Below, in pieces: positions 21,697 through 35,200 of a stretch of 64,000 nt of DNA. The position numbers and the translations under genes were made by a program. The stretch spans positions 372,001 through 436,000 of the forward strand of contig JAADJZ010000016.1 in NCBI GenBank assembly GCA_011032825.1. Reading direction: 5' to 3'. Below the pieces are notes generated by a model. It worked only from the letters and a program-made list of their open reading frames with translations, ran no database searches and had not been told where the DNA came from. Source of the stretch: Massariosphaeria phaeospora (taxonomy: Eukaryota > Ascomycota > Dothideomycetes > Pleosporales). The stretch's first letter is position 1. Every line of letters starts with the position of its first letter.

Positions 21697-24600
21697 TTAC
21701 GACCCAGCCATCTCAACATCCTCATCCTCATCCCCACTCTCCGCCTTCCTCGCCACATCAAAGTCGTTCCTCAAAGCCAGCTTACTAGCATCCACGTCAT
21801 CGCGACCAAGGTCCTTCATCCATGCGCTATTACGCACAAAGCGCTCCTGCGCGCGGTCGCGCTTCGCGTCGACGAGGCCCTTGTACTCGTCGACGGGATT
21901 GGACACGGTTTCGCTGAGGCCGGCGCGCGACGGGTTGGGCTGCAGAAAATACTGGATGCCGCCGATGCCGGCGGGCTCGCTGGCGATGAACTTCATGATG
22001 TAGGCGGCCGGGCTGATGGACACGGTGATGCGGTCCTGGTGCTTGGCGAGCTCGAGGCGCTCGTCTTCCGAGACGGACTCGTTGTGCGTGAGGCGGTTCT
22101 TGAGGTACGGCCACCGCACGCGCAGGGACTCTAGCTCTTCGGTGGGCTCGACGGCCATGTAGGAGGCTACGTAGCCGCGCCAGCGCTTCACGCGATCGAC
22201 GTGGTTGAACTCGAAGGTTGGGTCGTCCTTCTTGAATAGGCGCACGTACGCTTCCAACTTGTTGGGGTCCTGATTCGTGTCAGTGGTTGGCTTAGAAGGC
22301 ACATGTGGCAATCGACTTACGTAGGTTATTCTGTAAGTATCGGCGTCCTTGGCGTACTTCTCCACAGCTTTCCTGTAACTGATCTCCTGCTTGTGGGTGG
22401 TAGTATCGTTCAATCGATCCTTTTTGAACAGGTTGAAGATATCCAGTGTCTTGTCCTTGTTGTCGTGGCTAACGACAGCAAGACTGAAGCGCACGAGCGA
22501 GCCAAGAAGCCTGTCAAACGAGTACAGCTGCCATCCACATTGTAGATAGAACCTTCGCAGAGTATCTTCGATCTGCGTCATATCTGCGTCACCCATAATC
22601 TGGTCTTGGAAGAGATCAAGAACCTGCTGGTAGTAGTTTGCAGACTCACTCGTGTTCTTGAAGAAATCCGATGGGTGTTTATCCATCATTTTCAGCTCAT
22701 GCGCTGGCTTTGCATCCTTCGCGTTTGTAACGATTCTCCGGACCAAATCCTCATTCTCTTTGAGCTTGAGAAGTCGCTCGTAGAGGTACACAAACATGCG
22801 GAAGAAGCAGTATATCGACGAGTTTGCGTACATGTTGTACTCGTTGCGGCGGTAGGGTTCTTCATGCTCAAGTTCACGTTCCCCAAATGCGGTTGGCTGC
22901 GCTTCATATTGAACCCATTGTGCTGGACTGCGCTCATCGCGGGCGTTTGAGTGTGCGCTGTCAGCAGCGGCTTCGTCTTCGACCGCCGATGTCACATCCG
23001 GAGTTGTGTCTCTGCTCGCCGATGCGACGCTGTCTTCCTTGCGCGACTTGACACGGGGATCGAGGACACCGCGACGGAGATCGCCCTTTTTGAGCTTCTG
23101 CGATCGCTGGGAGACCTCTTCATCTGGGCTAGGGGTGTCTTCGCCAGACTCGTTTGTAGACGAATCACGCCCGAAGCTCTGTACACGCTGCTCAAACTTA
23201 TTTGGATCTAGACCGAAGAATAGGGGAACGAATTCCTTAATGAAGGGTACGACCTTCGCGAAGTCCGCTGCAGTATTGTTCTCCACGAACGCGAGCATCA
23301 GTCGTGTGACGTCAAAGAGGACCTCTTCGTCCTTGAACGAGAAGGCGAACTGGTAATCAGGCTGCGCAATCTCTTGGATTTCCTGCAGTCGCTTCTGTTC
23401 TTCATAGCGGACTTGGATCTCATTCTGGAGAGACTTCGGCTGGAATTGCCGTTTGTCGACTTGCTTGACCGACAGACTTTGGTGATCGAGTGACTTCCAG
23501 AAGATCTTCTGCGTTTGGTCGCGCCAGACCTTCTCCCACTCGCGCTGCGCAGCCTTCCAGTCTTCCAGTTTGGCCTTAAGGCGGTTAAGCAACACCGGGA
23601 CCACACTCCAAGGCTTAAGAAACATTTCCCTGATGACATCTTTGCCCTTTTCACGACCATATATCTTCATGATAACTCGCTTGTAGATAGTCTCGCTCTG
23701 TCCGCCAAGACCAGGCGGTAACTGGAAACTGACTCTGTCCTCGGTTCTCATGGTGAGTAGCTGATTGGCGATGGGTTCGAGTTGCTGAATAGTGCGGTTA
23801 CATGCCTCAATGTTGAAGTCGTAGTCGTGGCGCTCCTCTTCGATACGGTGGAGGCCTTCTTCGAACTGATTCTTGCGATGGGCAACAAATCCGGAATCCT
23901 CGGATGCCCATGTTGGATGAGAGGCCCACTCATCGTTAAGGACGGATCGACAGAGTTCGTCGCGTCCACTACACTGGCGCTCTCGTTCTCGCTTGGGTAG
24001 CAATCGGTAACTTGGGCCTAAGCTGCGGCAATTGGAGAGGGAGACGCGAGAGTTAACCGTCCTAGGGCGCGTCTGCCCCGACCGCTCATCGTCATCGCCC
24101 ATAAACTTCTTGAACCAGGCAAATAATTCCTGGTTACCGCCAATGAAGGAGTTTGCGCGGAAGATAAGCAGTTCTTTGCCAACCAAATCTTGCGAGTAGA
24201 GGTTGCAGAGTTTCAGGAACTCGTTCATGGTGCTTTTGTTGCCAATGAACTTCTTGACACGGTCAAAGAACGACAGCTCATCTTGACTAGGCGTCGACGT
24301 TACTGTGGGCGGAAGAGGCTCAGGAATGGCCGGCGTAAGGGTAGGTGAGACTGGTGGACCGTCTGGCACGATCGGTTGCTTTGCGTTGTGCCCTGTTTTC
24401 GCGCGCTGGTAGGAGTTAGCAGCTCGCTCATGCATGAAAAGTCTAATGGAAACCAAGAGAAAGGTGAGATCCTGGAAATTGGTAGAGGACACTCAATACG
24501 AGCGATAGTGCAAGTAAAGACAGACAACGAACAAAAAGGTAAAACAGAGGTGAACTCTGAAGAACAATATTGGACATACCTTATTCGAGTTGCCTTGAGC

Positions 24601-27044
24601 ATAGCCGCCGCGCACGTTGGACATAGGTGGCTCCTGGCTCATGGGCGTGGCTAAGGCCGTAGCTGTGGCACCGCCAACTTGACGCTCACCGCGCTTCCGC
24701 TTATTGTCACGGTTCGCTGTCGGAGTGGGCGCGAAATTGCCCATGGGAGGCAATCGCGTACTCTCCGCTCGTGGAGTCTGGTGGAAATTTGGAGGTTGAC
24801 CGTATGCAGGCCCGTCCCGAACGTTCGTCAGCATAGCTGCATCCTCTGCTGTATTTCTAGCGGCTTGTTGAGCTCTATGCTGCGCAGCTGATTCCGGAAG
24901 AAACTGCTTGAAGTCCTCTAACAGATCCGGCGCCCCGTTGAAAAGGCCGGTGACCTGAGCGTAAACATCCTGGATAGGTTTCGATTCACGCTGGTACGTT
25001 TGCAGAATCTCGAGAAACTGCTTATAGATGTCTGGCTGAGAAGAAAAGCGGTTCTGTGATTCGTTAGCGAGTCACTTTAAGGTGATTAGTAGAATGTCAA
25101 ACCCACCTTGATCTTGTTCACATAGCTGATCGCATGGTTGAACTCTACAGGTCCCCGCTTCTCCGCGCCCACTCCACCTAGTTGAGCAGCCTGGTTGGCT
25201 CCATTTACAATCTGGGCAGGAAGTGGTGTGGTGATTTCGCCACCCGGGGACAAAACCGAGCGGGCGGTCGCGGCAGATACAGCGTTCTGGAGCTGCGACA
25301 CTCCGCGCTGTTCTTGTTGATGGGCAAGTGCAGCCGCTGTGGCCACTGCATCTGGGTGCGGACGTGTGGTAACCTCTGGGGATAGTGGAATGGGTAACGG
25401 CGCAACCTGCTGGGAGGCAAACAAAGATTGCCCAAGATCCTGTCTATTGGGAGAGAACATGGTGGCTTGAGTCTCGGACGGCTGGGGACGAGCCTGGTGA
25501 GGCCAGTGGCGGTTCTGCGCCGGGTCATAGTACGCGCTCTCGGCAGAGGGTGCAATATTCCCGTTGACTACACTGCTGCGGGGTGGGGAGCGCGGTCTTG
25601 GAGCGGGCATTGTCGAAACCATAGTGCCCATCGGCGTTGTGACTCTGATTGCATTCGGGTCACCATTAGTGCCGCATTCGATTTTATACCCAGGCGGAAG
25701 GAAAGTGTTGAACCCTTGGATGAGGTTCGGATTTCCTGCGAAGAGTGTTGACACCCGCTCAATAACACCGGGAGTGTCGATTGCGCCACTTTTGAAGTCT
25801 TTCATGATGTCTAGGAATCTGTTGTACACATCGGGATGATCGGCAAACTGGACTTTGACCTGGTCTAGATAGCTGAGTGCGTCCTGTTCACGAGAGGTTA
25901 GCCGGACATGGTCGTAGCATATCAAAGGACAGGCATTGGGCTTACATTGAGGATAGGTTGCTGGCCCTGGCCCAGCGGCATTGCCCCAGGACCAACAAAA
26001 GGCAGCAGGATCGACGGCGGAGGGGGAGGCTGTACGGCGTGTTGAATCCTAGGAGTGGTTTCTCCTGGTTGGGCGGGCGCAGTCCCAAACATCGGACCTG
26101 GCCCATTCGATCCATTCATTGGTCCCGACAGGGCAGCAGGGCCGTCGAGAGGACCGGATTGGCCAAGAAGACCATTTGGGCCATGTATCGTCCGCGTGGA
26201 AGGCGCAACCGCCACGGGCTGGTGAATTTGAATCGGGCCCTGATGGTTCTCATGCGCTACGAGCTCATGGTGCCCTCTTTCACGGATATCTCGATCGCGC
26301 TGTTCCACTGCTTCGCGTTTCACTATTTCCTCCTGTTGCGCCGCATGTTGAGTGGCAATCGATTCCATCATTTCCCGCTCTCGCGTCTCCCGCTCTCTCA
26401 GCTCGCGCTCCCTGTCGAGGCTCGCTTGGTTGTTTTGCAGCGGTGACTGTTGGAGTGTCTGGGATATGCCGGGTAACGAATATGACGGGCCTTGTTGTGG
26501 GCCCTGCAGGCTCTGTGTAATGGGACCTGGTTCGGAGGAAGGTGGTCTTTGAGAGGACTGGCGGGGCGACGGCTGGGGCGGCTGTCCCGTCAGCCCAGAA
26601 AGTGCGGGGAGGCTTTGGTTCTGCACTACGGCGGTGTTCGAGGAGTAGAACGGGGCCCCTATGTACGGGTTAGCTATGTGCATGTGTCGGAGCTATGCAG
26701 CAGGGCCACGAACCAGAAGGCAGAGGGAGGACATTTCCTGCGCCTTGCGCCGGTGAGGCATGCGATGCTGGCTGTTGAGCTGCAGTACTGGGACTAATAG
26801 TGTCGACACGGTCAGCGCATGGCCAGTCACATGGGGGACTACGAATGAGCTCGACAGCTGCGTTCTCCATTATCGCTGGCTGCGTGGCAGCCAACAGAGG
26901 GGGGGAGTGAGGGAGTTCGCACCCGTAGGAGCCCAGCGGGCGCGGTGCCTGGCCTTGGCTCTGCTCTGTTTGCTGCTGGCCTGGTCCACTGGCAGACACC
27001 GACGCCTGAGCCGGCGGCCACCCGTCGCGATGCGCTGGATTCAT
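21697..27044 (-). CDS. sin3: SIN3 transcriptional co-repressor scaffold
   Basis: Scaffold of the Rpd3/HDAC complex. Predicted exons: 27044-26923, 26793-26714, 26673-25946, 25883-25107, 25053-24580, 24405-22321 and 22269-21697, giving 1612 residues. After a Gln/Pro-rich N-terminus starting MNPAHRDGW come three paired amphipathic helix domains: PAH1 at about 311-380 ([13 protein letters not shown]), PAH2 at about 557-630 ([13 protein letters not shown], formed across an intron) and PAH3 at about 769-835 ([20 protein letters not shown]). The Sin3/HDAC-interaction region follows from about residue 850 ([34 protein letters not shown]). The two 5' introns (26922-26794, 26713-26674) and the exon 6 acceptor at 24405 are less certain. 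The last intron (51 nt) is a multiple of three without a stop and could be retained. Length is normal for the family. Confidence 0.93.
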
Positions 27045-27789
27045 GTCGGCTTTACAGCTGTGATTCGGCTTTAAGCGTCGGGCGCGAAAGAAGGAGCGAC
27101 GCGGCGGCACAGGAGGTGTGTTGCAGCTCCTCCAGCTCCTTCAGCTCATTCAGCGCCGATGTCGGTGGGAAGTCGGCGCGACGTGTCTGGCGACGGGGGT
27201 AGGGCAGTCGACGGGCGGTTTGTTTGGGCTAGGAGGGACGGCGCGGTAGAGCTCCTGCGCCTCGCTGACCTAGAGAAAAAGAGCGTAGTAGAGAGCCAAA
27301 ACTAAGGGCACTGCCGTTCCGAAACCTGATGCAAATCCAGCGCCGGACGCCGAGAGTGCAGGTTACGATAGATGTGAAGGCAGATGGATAGTGCGAGCGG
27401 GCAGGGGAGCTGGTGATCGAAAAGCAGGGTCGGGTCGACTTCGGCAGCGCGGGGATAGTTTATCCGTGCCCAACGCTAAAAGCTGTCTTCTCTGTGATTG
27501 GTCCTGCCCCTTTGCACCCCATTATGTCATCTTCGTAACAGTACGAATGAAACTATTCAGATATCACATCAAGATTGAATTTTCTTTGCATGAGAATAAA
27601 TCTTAGAATGATACTCTCTCACAGTCACGTTTTTCAGTTTGGAAGATTGAGGTTATTCAAGATTGAAGGAATGTATCCGCATCTCATCATAATACAACAC
27701 CCAATTGCCCTTTTGGAGCGGCTGTAGACGCCGTACACCTGTTATGTACTAGAGAAAGAGAGTAAATTCGCTTCGTCAAATATAACACT
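27045..27789. other. Intergenic, upstream of SIN3 and downstream of GH3 gene
   Basis: About 750 bases. The SIN3-proximal part is GC-rich and the GH3-proximal part (27530-27790) is AT-rich. No gene is supported. Confidence 0.5.
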
Positions 27790-30700
27790 TTAGAAAATCC
27801 ACTGGAACGACTCCTTGACGTCGAAACTGATTGTTGCCCTATTTTCGTGTTAGTCAACCGTTTTCTCTACTAGCTGATGCAAGAATGGGAACTTACCTGA
27901 TATCCACACTCGATGCACCAATTAGCACATCAAAAGCTCCTTCTTCTGCGATCCAAGCACCAGTCTGGCCCAAAGAGGTGTCAAAGTACCCGACGGAGTA
28001 CTTGTTCAACGCTAGAGTGACTGACTTCGTCTCGCCCGGTTGCAAGAGCACTTTCCCAAACGCCTGGAGTTCCTTCTCGGGGCGAGGTAGTCTCGACTTC
28101 ACATCCTTGACGTAGGCTTGCACGATCTCGTGCGCAGCGACCGAGCCCGTGTTGGTGACGGGTATGGTTATGGTGATGCCTTGCGATTCAGACAGGACAG
28201 TGTTATCTGCTGACGGGTTCCCGTACTCGAACGTCGTGTAGGTCAATCCGTGGCCGAAGGGGAACAATGGCTCAATCTTGGAACGCTCGTAGTGTCGATA
28301 TCCGATGAAGAGACCCTCACCGTACACAGTCTTCAAGTTCTCGCCAGGCCAGTTATGGTACGCTGGGTTGTCCTCTATCCGTCGAGGGAACGTCGTGGGT
28401 AGCTTTCCGCTAGGGCTTTGGTTGCCGAAGAGCACGTCTGCAAGAGCGTTACCAGCTTCCTGACCCTGGTACCAGGCTTGCAAGATTGCAGGTGCCTGGT
28501 CTACCCAGGGCATCGACACTGGGGTACCTGATTGGTTAACAACGACAGTGCGCGGGTTGGCGGCTAGTACAGCTTCAATGAGTCTGTCCTGGGAACCGTT
28601 CTTGGGTAGGTCCATGGTTTGCCTATCATAGCCTTCCGACTCCCACTCAGCGTCGAGACCAACTACAATCACAGCAACGTCGGCTTCTTTCGCTACGTCA
28701 GCCGCTTCTTGTAGACGATCGACCTTATCCTCCTCTTGGTACCCGATACGACAACCACCATAGTCGTGCCGTCTTCCAATAATAGACACCTTAGATGCCG
28801 GGCGGACCTCATTGGTGCTCTCGATGACAAGTTCGACGGGCTTTCCTTCTTCGAGATATGTCGACTTGAGCACATCTTCGGAGGCGGAGAACATGGCCTC
28901 ACCTTCTTCCGTCCAGTCCCAGTTGTCGATGAAGAGCTCTCCATTGAGGAACATCCTTCCGGGCCCGACCGATGCGAAGCTGAACACGTGGTTTCCACTC
29001 GACTTGGGTGTAACTGTCGTCTTGACCTTGAATGAGTAGTCGGGAAGAACATCTTTTGGTGCGGAGTCCCATAACCATAGATCTGTGCTGGCTTTGTGCT
29101 GAATAACAGCCGGTTCGCCCTTAAACCTGTCACCACGATAGTATTCTAATCGTACACCTTGCTGACCATCTGCAACTGTGCAGTAAGGGGAGGCGAGTGG
29201 CATCCACTTAGTGCTGTCGCACCCTTGAGCAAAAGTAAGTTCTCCATCAAATCGAGATCGGACGCCATCCCATGGGGAGATCTTGTAATAAGGCCTAAGA
29301 CCAGCACTGCCTCCGCCGTGGACAATGGCCCGCTTGACGTTAGGGCCGATCAAAGCGACCTTCTTAACGTCTTTGATAGGTAAGACATTCTTCTCATTCT
29401 TCAAAAGCGTCAATCCCTGGATACCGGTTTGCCGAATGAGATCCCGTGTCTCGACAGTATCGATTGACAGCTCCGGCTCCTCGGGCTTATGGTTACCCAG
29501 GCCCCTCGTTCGATCGACCAAGTAGAGCACGTTGCCTGCAGCTCGCTCAATCTCTTCGTGGGTCAATTCACCATCATCAAGAGCTTCCTTGACCTGGTCC
29601 AACTTCCTCCATTTGGAAGGTCCGGGCATCTCAAGATCAACACCGGCCTTGATTGAAGCTGCAACAGCATATGTTCCAGTCCAATCAGACATTACCAAAC
29701 CATCCCATTTCCACTCCCCTCGAAGGATCTCCTTAAGTGTGTGTAGATGTTCGTCAGCGTGAGTCCCGTTTACTAGGTTGTATGCAGTCATAAGCGCCCA
29801 AGGCTGAGCTTCCCGGACGGCGATTTCAAACGGTTTGAGATAGATTTCTCGAAGCGGCCGCTCGGCAATAACAGCGTCGTATGCTTGTCGTTCTGTTTCT
29901 TGTTCGTTCCCCAGAAAGTGTTTAATGGTAGCGGCAACACCCTTGCTCTGCAGTCCGCGGATGTAGGAAGCGGCTAGCTTTCCGGTCAGGAACGGGTCTT
30001 CGGAGTAGGACTCGAAGTTTCGTCCACCAAGTGGGGACCTATGCATGCACACAGTTGGGGCAAGCAATACTTCAGCGCCGCGGGCTTTAGTCTCATCTCC
30101 AAGACGACGGCCAATCTCCTCCATTAGATCCAGGTTCCACGTCGAGGCCATAGAGATACCACAGGGGAACAATGCAGCCTGAGCGGTGTTAGACCATCAC
30201 ATGGTGTGATAAGTTGAGGACTCACAGGTGTGCCATTTGTGAAGAACTCTCCTCGAGCACCATTTGGTCCATCTGTAGTCTTGATAGATGGAATTCCCTT
30301 TTCCGGGATGGGCATCGTCCGCCAGAAGTCTGCTGCTGCCAGTAGCGAGATCTGTAGAGTTAGCCGTTGTTGAAAACTCATCCAGTGTCTGCCGCAAGAG
30401 AGCATCTGTAATATGACGAAAGCGAAAGAAAATGACATTTGACGATGAATACATTAGGATCATGATGAGAAAGTATATTGGCTCAGATACTCCTCTTGTA
30501 TGACTTGTAAAGCTATCTTCATGAGAAAACATGATGTTGTGAACAGGTAGTCGTAGAGGAATAAGCCCTGGTCCGATGTGCGGTGCGAGTGACATTGCAG
30601 GTGCATACTGCAGCACGAATCTTCTGATTGCGGGGGCTTTGATATCAAAAAGAGTAGACATACCTGCTCGTCCAAGGTCAACTTTGCAGCCAACTCCCGA

Positions 30701-30909
30701 GCCCTATCATCTGGCTTCTCCAGCGAAAAGACTTTCTTCCCGGCCATAGCGTCAAGATCGTCCGTAAATTTCTCCTCCTCTGGGGTGGAGGCAGGTGTCA
30801 AAATGAGAGTCGGTTCGACGGGTTGCATCTGGATGGCTGCCTGCTTTATATCAATATGCTTAACGCGCCCCTCTATCGGACTAGGGTTGGCTAGATCGAT
30901 GCTGCTCAT
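27790..30909 (-). CDS. Beta-glucosidase, glycoside hydrolase family 3 with PA14 domain
   Basis: Four exons, 30909-30664, 30351-30226, 30178-27897 and 27838-27790, give 900 residues. The N-terminal GH3 barrel is recognisable from LTLDEQ/ISLLAAADFWRT (joined across intron 1) and TTDGPNGARGEFF, with the catalytic nucleophile Asp in the segment GLVMSDWTGTY (about residue 289). The second GH3 domain follows, with a PA14-type insertion at roughly residues 430-580 (VRLEYYRGDRFKGEP to FIDNWDW). A fibronectin-like C-terminal domain ends the protein (SADNTVLSESQGITITIPVT onward). No signal peptide is visible, so it is probably intracellular and cleaves cellobiose or other beta-glucosides after uptake; that location is inferred. 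Intron 1 is 312 nt, far longer than the other introns here, but the protein joins without loss. The last exon encodes only 15 residues plus the stop. Confidence 0.93.
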
Positions 30910-32281
30910 GATCAAAGGCGGTGTTAATCTTCACCGGCGGGGTGTCTGGACGAGATCCGTGCTCTCGCCACGCAGCAATGGTTCGCTCAACTAAAACTCA
31001 GATAGTGAAAATGGTGAAATGGAACAGGTTTTGAACTGGTAAACTGAAGAAGCAATAGCAGTAGATTGTCATCCTTTAGTACCCGGGGCAGTCAGATGTC
31101 ACTATCCAACCAAGCGCTCCGGTTAGCAGTGTGGAGCCAGAAGATGTCGAATATCCGGATGTATTGGAGACAAGCTTGTACCTAGTGACGGCCTGCAGGA
31201 CGACTCGTAGCCCATACTGGGCGCCATTGGCCGGTGAAGCGGTAATGTACCGAAGTACGTGCGGACGGTCTCGATCTCCTGAGGCTTGAGCGGCTCTGAC
31301 TCCGTTCAATCTAGATCTGTGCGTGCAGGCCTCAAGCCGTGGCGCAACCCTAAAGCAACGACGCGTGATGAGATGGGAACCGCATGTCTGCCTCCTGCCT
31401 GCGTGAGGGGAGGACATGTGGAATGAGAACTGCCGCCAGACACAGGACAGTGGGATTGATGGGATGCAGAGTGACACAACCAGTCCAGACGCTTGTCGAC
31501 GGTGTGTTCGGCTGTGGCGACAGGTAGAGCAGGTGCTGATTCGGCGGGTGAGGCTCGATGAGGAGAACTGCCAGGCGGTGATAGCGGTCCTGAATTGCGA
31601 ACGGGCTGGGATGCTCCGAAGCTAGTCTGGAAGACAGGCCGACAGCTTCCGGGACTGCACGCTGTGTGGTCCAGGAGCCAGTGGGCCGGATGAATGTTTG
31701 GCGGACGTCGTCTTTTGCTGCCGTTGGCGCCGGCAGCGCGGGAGCGAGGCGGCTCGTGCGGGCCTGGATTCCGCGCAAACGGGGCGGAGGATGCGCAACG
31801 TGACCAGCACCCGGCCCGCCAAAGTCCATGTTGATTGTTAATATCTATGGCGAGTCGAACGCGGGCACGACAACAGAACATGCCTGTTGCCGTGCGTTGC
31901 TATGTGTTGGGAACGTCCATCCATTACCTCTGATGATCACATGGTGCCCACTAGACGAAATCTTAGAAGCTTCCAGGGTTACGGGAAGTGAATTGAACAG
32001 TTAGAAGGTTGCATTGTAGAACGTGAGAGACTGCCGCACCAATGCTCTGTACCAGAAACCGGACAGCCGAAACCAACACTTCCCGAGTCCGCCGAAAGTC
32101 GGTTATCAGTTCAAAGAGCAGTCCTCTGCAATATCTAAACGACTTTGCCAGCGCAGTTGCCAGCGTGACCAACTTTTACCCAGGCCCTGCCTCGCTTGAA
32201 AAGACCAGACATCTCGCCCCTCAGTCTAAATTGTGCAGACCGATACGCAACGGGTTGCCAGATGATATCTTTCGTGCTCCA
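30910..32281. other. Intergenic between GH3 gene and myosin I
   Basis: About 1.4 kb. Overlapping ORFs of up to 191 codons (for example 31306-31881 minus) have no domain and look composition-driven. No gene is called. Confidence 0.5.
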
Positions 32282-35200
32282 TCACCAATCGTCTTCGTCA
32301 GCTCGCTTTCCCTGCATGGCTGCTTGCCGTTGTCTCAATGCTTGAGCCAGACCACCAGCAATGCTTCCGCCGCTGTCTCGTGCGCCGGCATCTACGCTAC
32401 TCGCTCCGCTTCCGGAGTAACCGCTATCCCGCGCTTCAGCACCCGGGGCGGGCTTTTTTGCTGCTGGGCGTTTAGCAGGCGGAGCAGGGGGTGCTGGCTT
32501 GGCCCGTCCTCCATTAGCACCGGGGCGTGCGGGAGGAGCGGGTGGAGCTGGTGGAGTAGGTTTGTTGACTACCTCCTCAAGGTATGCAGACGGCGCCCAC
32601 CCGGATGCAGATTTGTCTAATCGGCTTGCAAGCCACCAGCCTACAGGTGTGTTAGAGATTGCCATGCATGTGCGACTTGCATGGAGATACGTACCATTAC
32701 TCTCCTTCTGCGTGATCAATATTGTCTCACCCTTCGTGACACTAAGCTCACCAGCCGATTGCCCTGCAAAGTCGTACAACGCGCGATAAGAGGGTTCTCT
32801 GCTTGCAGGTGGCGCTGCAGGCGGAGGTGGAGGTGGAGGTGGGGGAGGCGCCCGCGTGGATGACGAAGACGCATTGCGGGCATGGTTTGTGCCATTCGAT
32901 AGCGCTGCAACTGGCTGTGGTATGGCTTGCGGTATGGCTTGCGGGACAGGCTGCGGTTTGGGTGTTGGAGCAGGTGTTGTCTGTCGGGGTGCAGCGGGCC
33001 GGCTAGCAAGTTTAGAGGGTCCTCCACCTGGCCCTCCGGGACGCAGTAACTTGCCTTTTGTGATGGGCTTCGCGGCAACTTGCTTCCCTTTAGGCGTGGG
33101 TCTTGATATCGAACTCGGAGACTCCCCAGGTCCAGTATGTATGGTGCCGCTCTTGTACGTGTCGTCTCTAGGGACTGTGGGATCTTTGACCACCTTCACT
33201 TGCGCAGGTTTGCCAGGCTTTTTGTTGTACTCGAGTCTATAATGCGTTAGCTCAGCTCAGGTATATTAATCACCGTATAACTCACGTGGGTCCAACTTTC
33301 AAATTCAACGACCCGCGCAAGACGTGTTGCAGATGGGTGAAGAACTCGGTCTTGAAAATGCAGCTAACAAGAGAGTCCGGCTCTTGGGGCGACCCAACAC
33401 CAATAGAGAACCAGTCATCCTTCAACGTTGATGTGCTGATGAACTTGATGGTTCCTACAGGTATGGTTTTCTCAGCTTGGATCTGGATTTGCCGGTTCAC
33501 CAACACCTGTTTGACGAGATAAATGTTTCTCCTCGTGAGCACCAGAGTCCGCGGCTCAAGTTTGCTCGATCGGCCAAGTTTCGAAACCAGAGTTTCTGCC
33601 CTGCACGAGAATAGAACTTCCTCATCGCCTGAAAGACCAATAGCGTTTGCTATCACTTCACCGGGGCCGCCCCGATTTCCAATACCAAGATAGTCGCCCA
33701 TGAACCTACGGTAGCCGAGCAAACTGAACCGCCTCCTCTCTTTGCGACCCTGGAGGAGCTTGTGACCTTCATCACGGACTTCTATAAACTCCTTGCCACC
33801 GTTCACACGCCGCCAGCATCGTTGTATACGAATAGCACACTCGGTTCGGTACCGTAGGTAGTTCCTCCATGCGCGCTGGATGCGAATAGCCATGTTATGC
33901 CAATACCGATCACGCATAGTCTCTAGGGCGAATAGAGTTTCCGGGGTCTTGATGAAGACTTTACTGATACCCATTTGCCATTCCTCGGCCGGGATGTTCG
34001 CGTCCTTCAGAATCTGCTTGGTACCAGTTTGATAATCGCCTTTCCAGGTGTACTCGCCGGCGTAGGATAATTTCGGGGAAAGAAGGAAGAAACGCTCGAC
34101 GAATTTATCAAACGTTTGGCGCGACGCAAACCCAGCACGTCGAATGCGGACGTTCTCTTGTAGACCAAGGTATTTTATTTGATGTAGAACGTTCGGCTCG
34201 TTGTATTCAGAGGGAGACTTGTTCTCGTTTGGCTTGATCGTTCGAATATAGGAGGGTTGCGCTTTCATGAGAGTAGCGACGAGATCATTCGCGGACAGTT
34301 TGATCTTGTCGCCTGCTGTTGGAGGTCTCCTTCTGTTATCCTGATCGACCTGGTCAGGGAAGAGGGTGTGGACGAAAGTGTTTGAACTTTGACCTAGTAG
34401 GTTCAGTAGATCTTTCAAAAGCTGGTCTTTATTTTTATCCGTCATCCCGTCGACTGCGTACGCCACGTCGCCTGCGTAATGCTTGATGATAAACTGTCCC
34501 TGACGAGGCTGGAAGTTGGGGTTGGACGAAAGCGCATTCAATCTCTGAACGAATGTTTGATCAGCAGCATTGGGGTCTGCGTGTGCTGTAGCACAGGCAT
34601 CATTCAATGCAGCAAAAACACCTGGGGGTCGTTTTTCCTCGATCAGCTCACACACTACCTTGTTGTCGAAATATTTGATAGGCGACCATTGAATTTGTTC
34701 CCGTGCGTACTCTTCCTGCTCTGCCTTCAGGGTCAACTGGATGAAGATCTGTTGGAGCTTCTCATTGACGTAGTTGATGCAAAGTTGTTCGAAGCTATTG
34801 CGTTCAAATATCTCGAAGCCGTAGATATCCAAAATCCCTATCGACTGCGCCTGAGCCCCGCGAGCTTTCAGAGAGACGTTTACTCTTTGCACAATCCAGT
34901 CGAAGAGGTTGAAGTATATGCCTTTAGCAAGCGCATCACGCACGGATGATGCCTGGGCCGGGTTCAGCGGGACGTCGTACACGGAACCTCTACGTCCACC
35001 GCGGCTCGTCTCCAGAAGACGTAAAGTGAGGGCCTTGTTGACTTGTGCGTTTTCCACCTCGAGGAGATACGCCACAAAGTCGACAACGGACTGGTCGGTG
35101 ATTACCGCGTTTCCTGAATCGTCTTCTTGGAAGGAGACATTTCCCAGCCACAAGATTGCAGCAAGCATGCGGAAAATATTATCTTGTTCCGCTTGGGACA

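Noticed and set aside
31306..31881. 191-codon minus-strand ORF between the GH3 and myosin genes
   Set aside because: A second overlapping frame (31350-31829) is equally open. Composition is Pro/Ser/Arg-rich without any motif.
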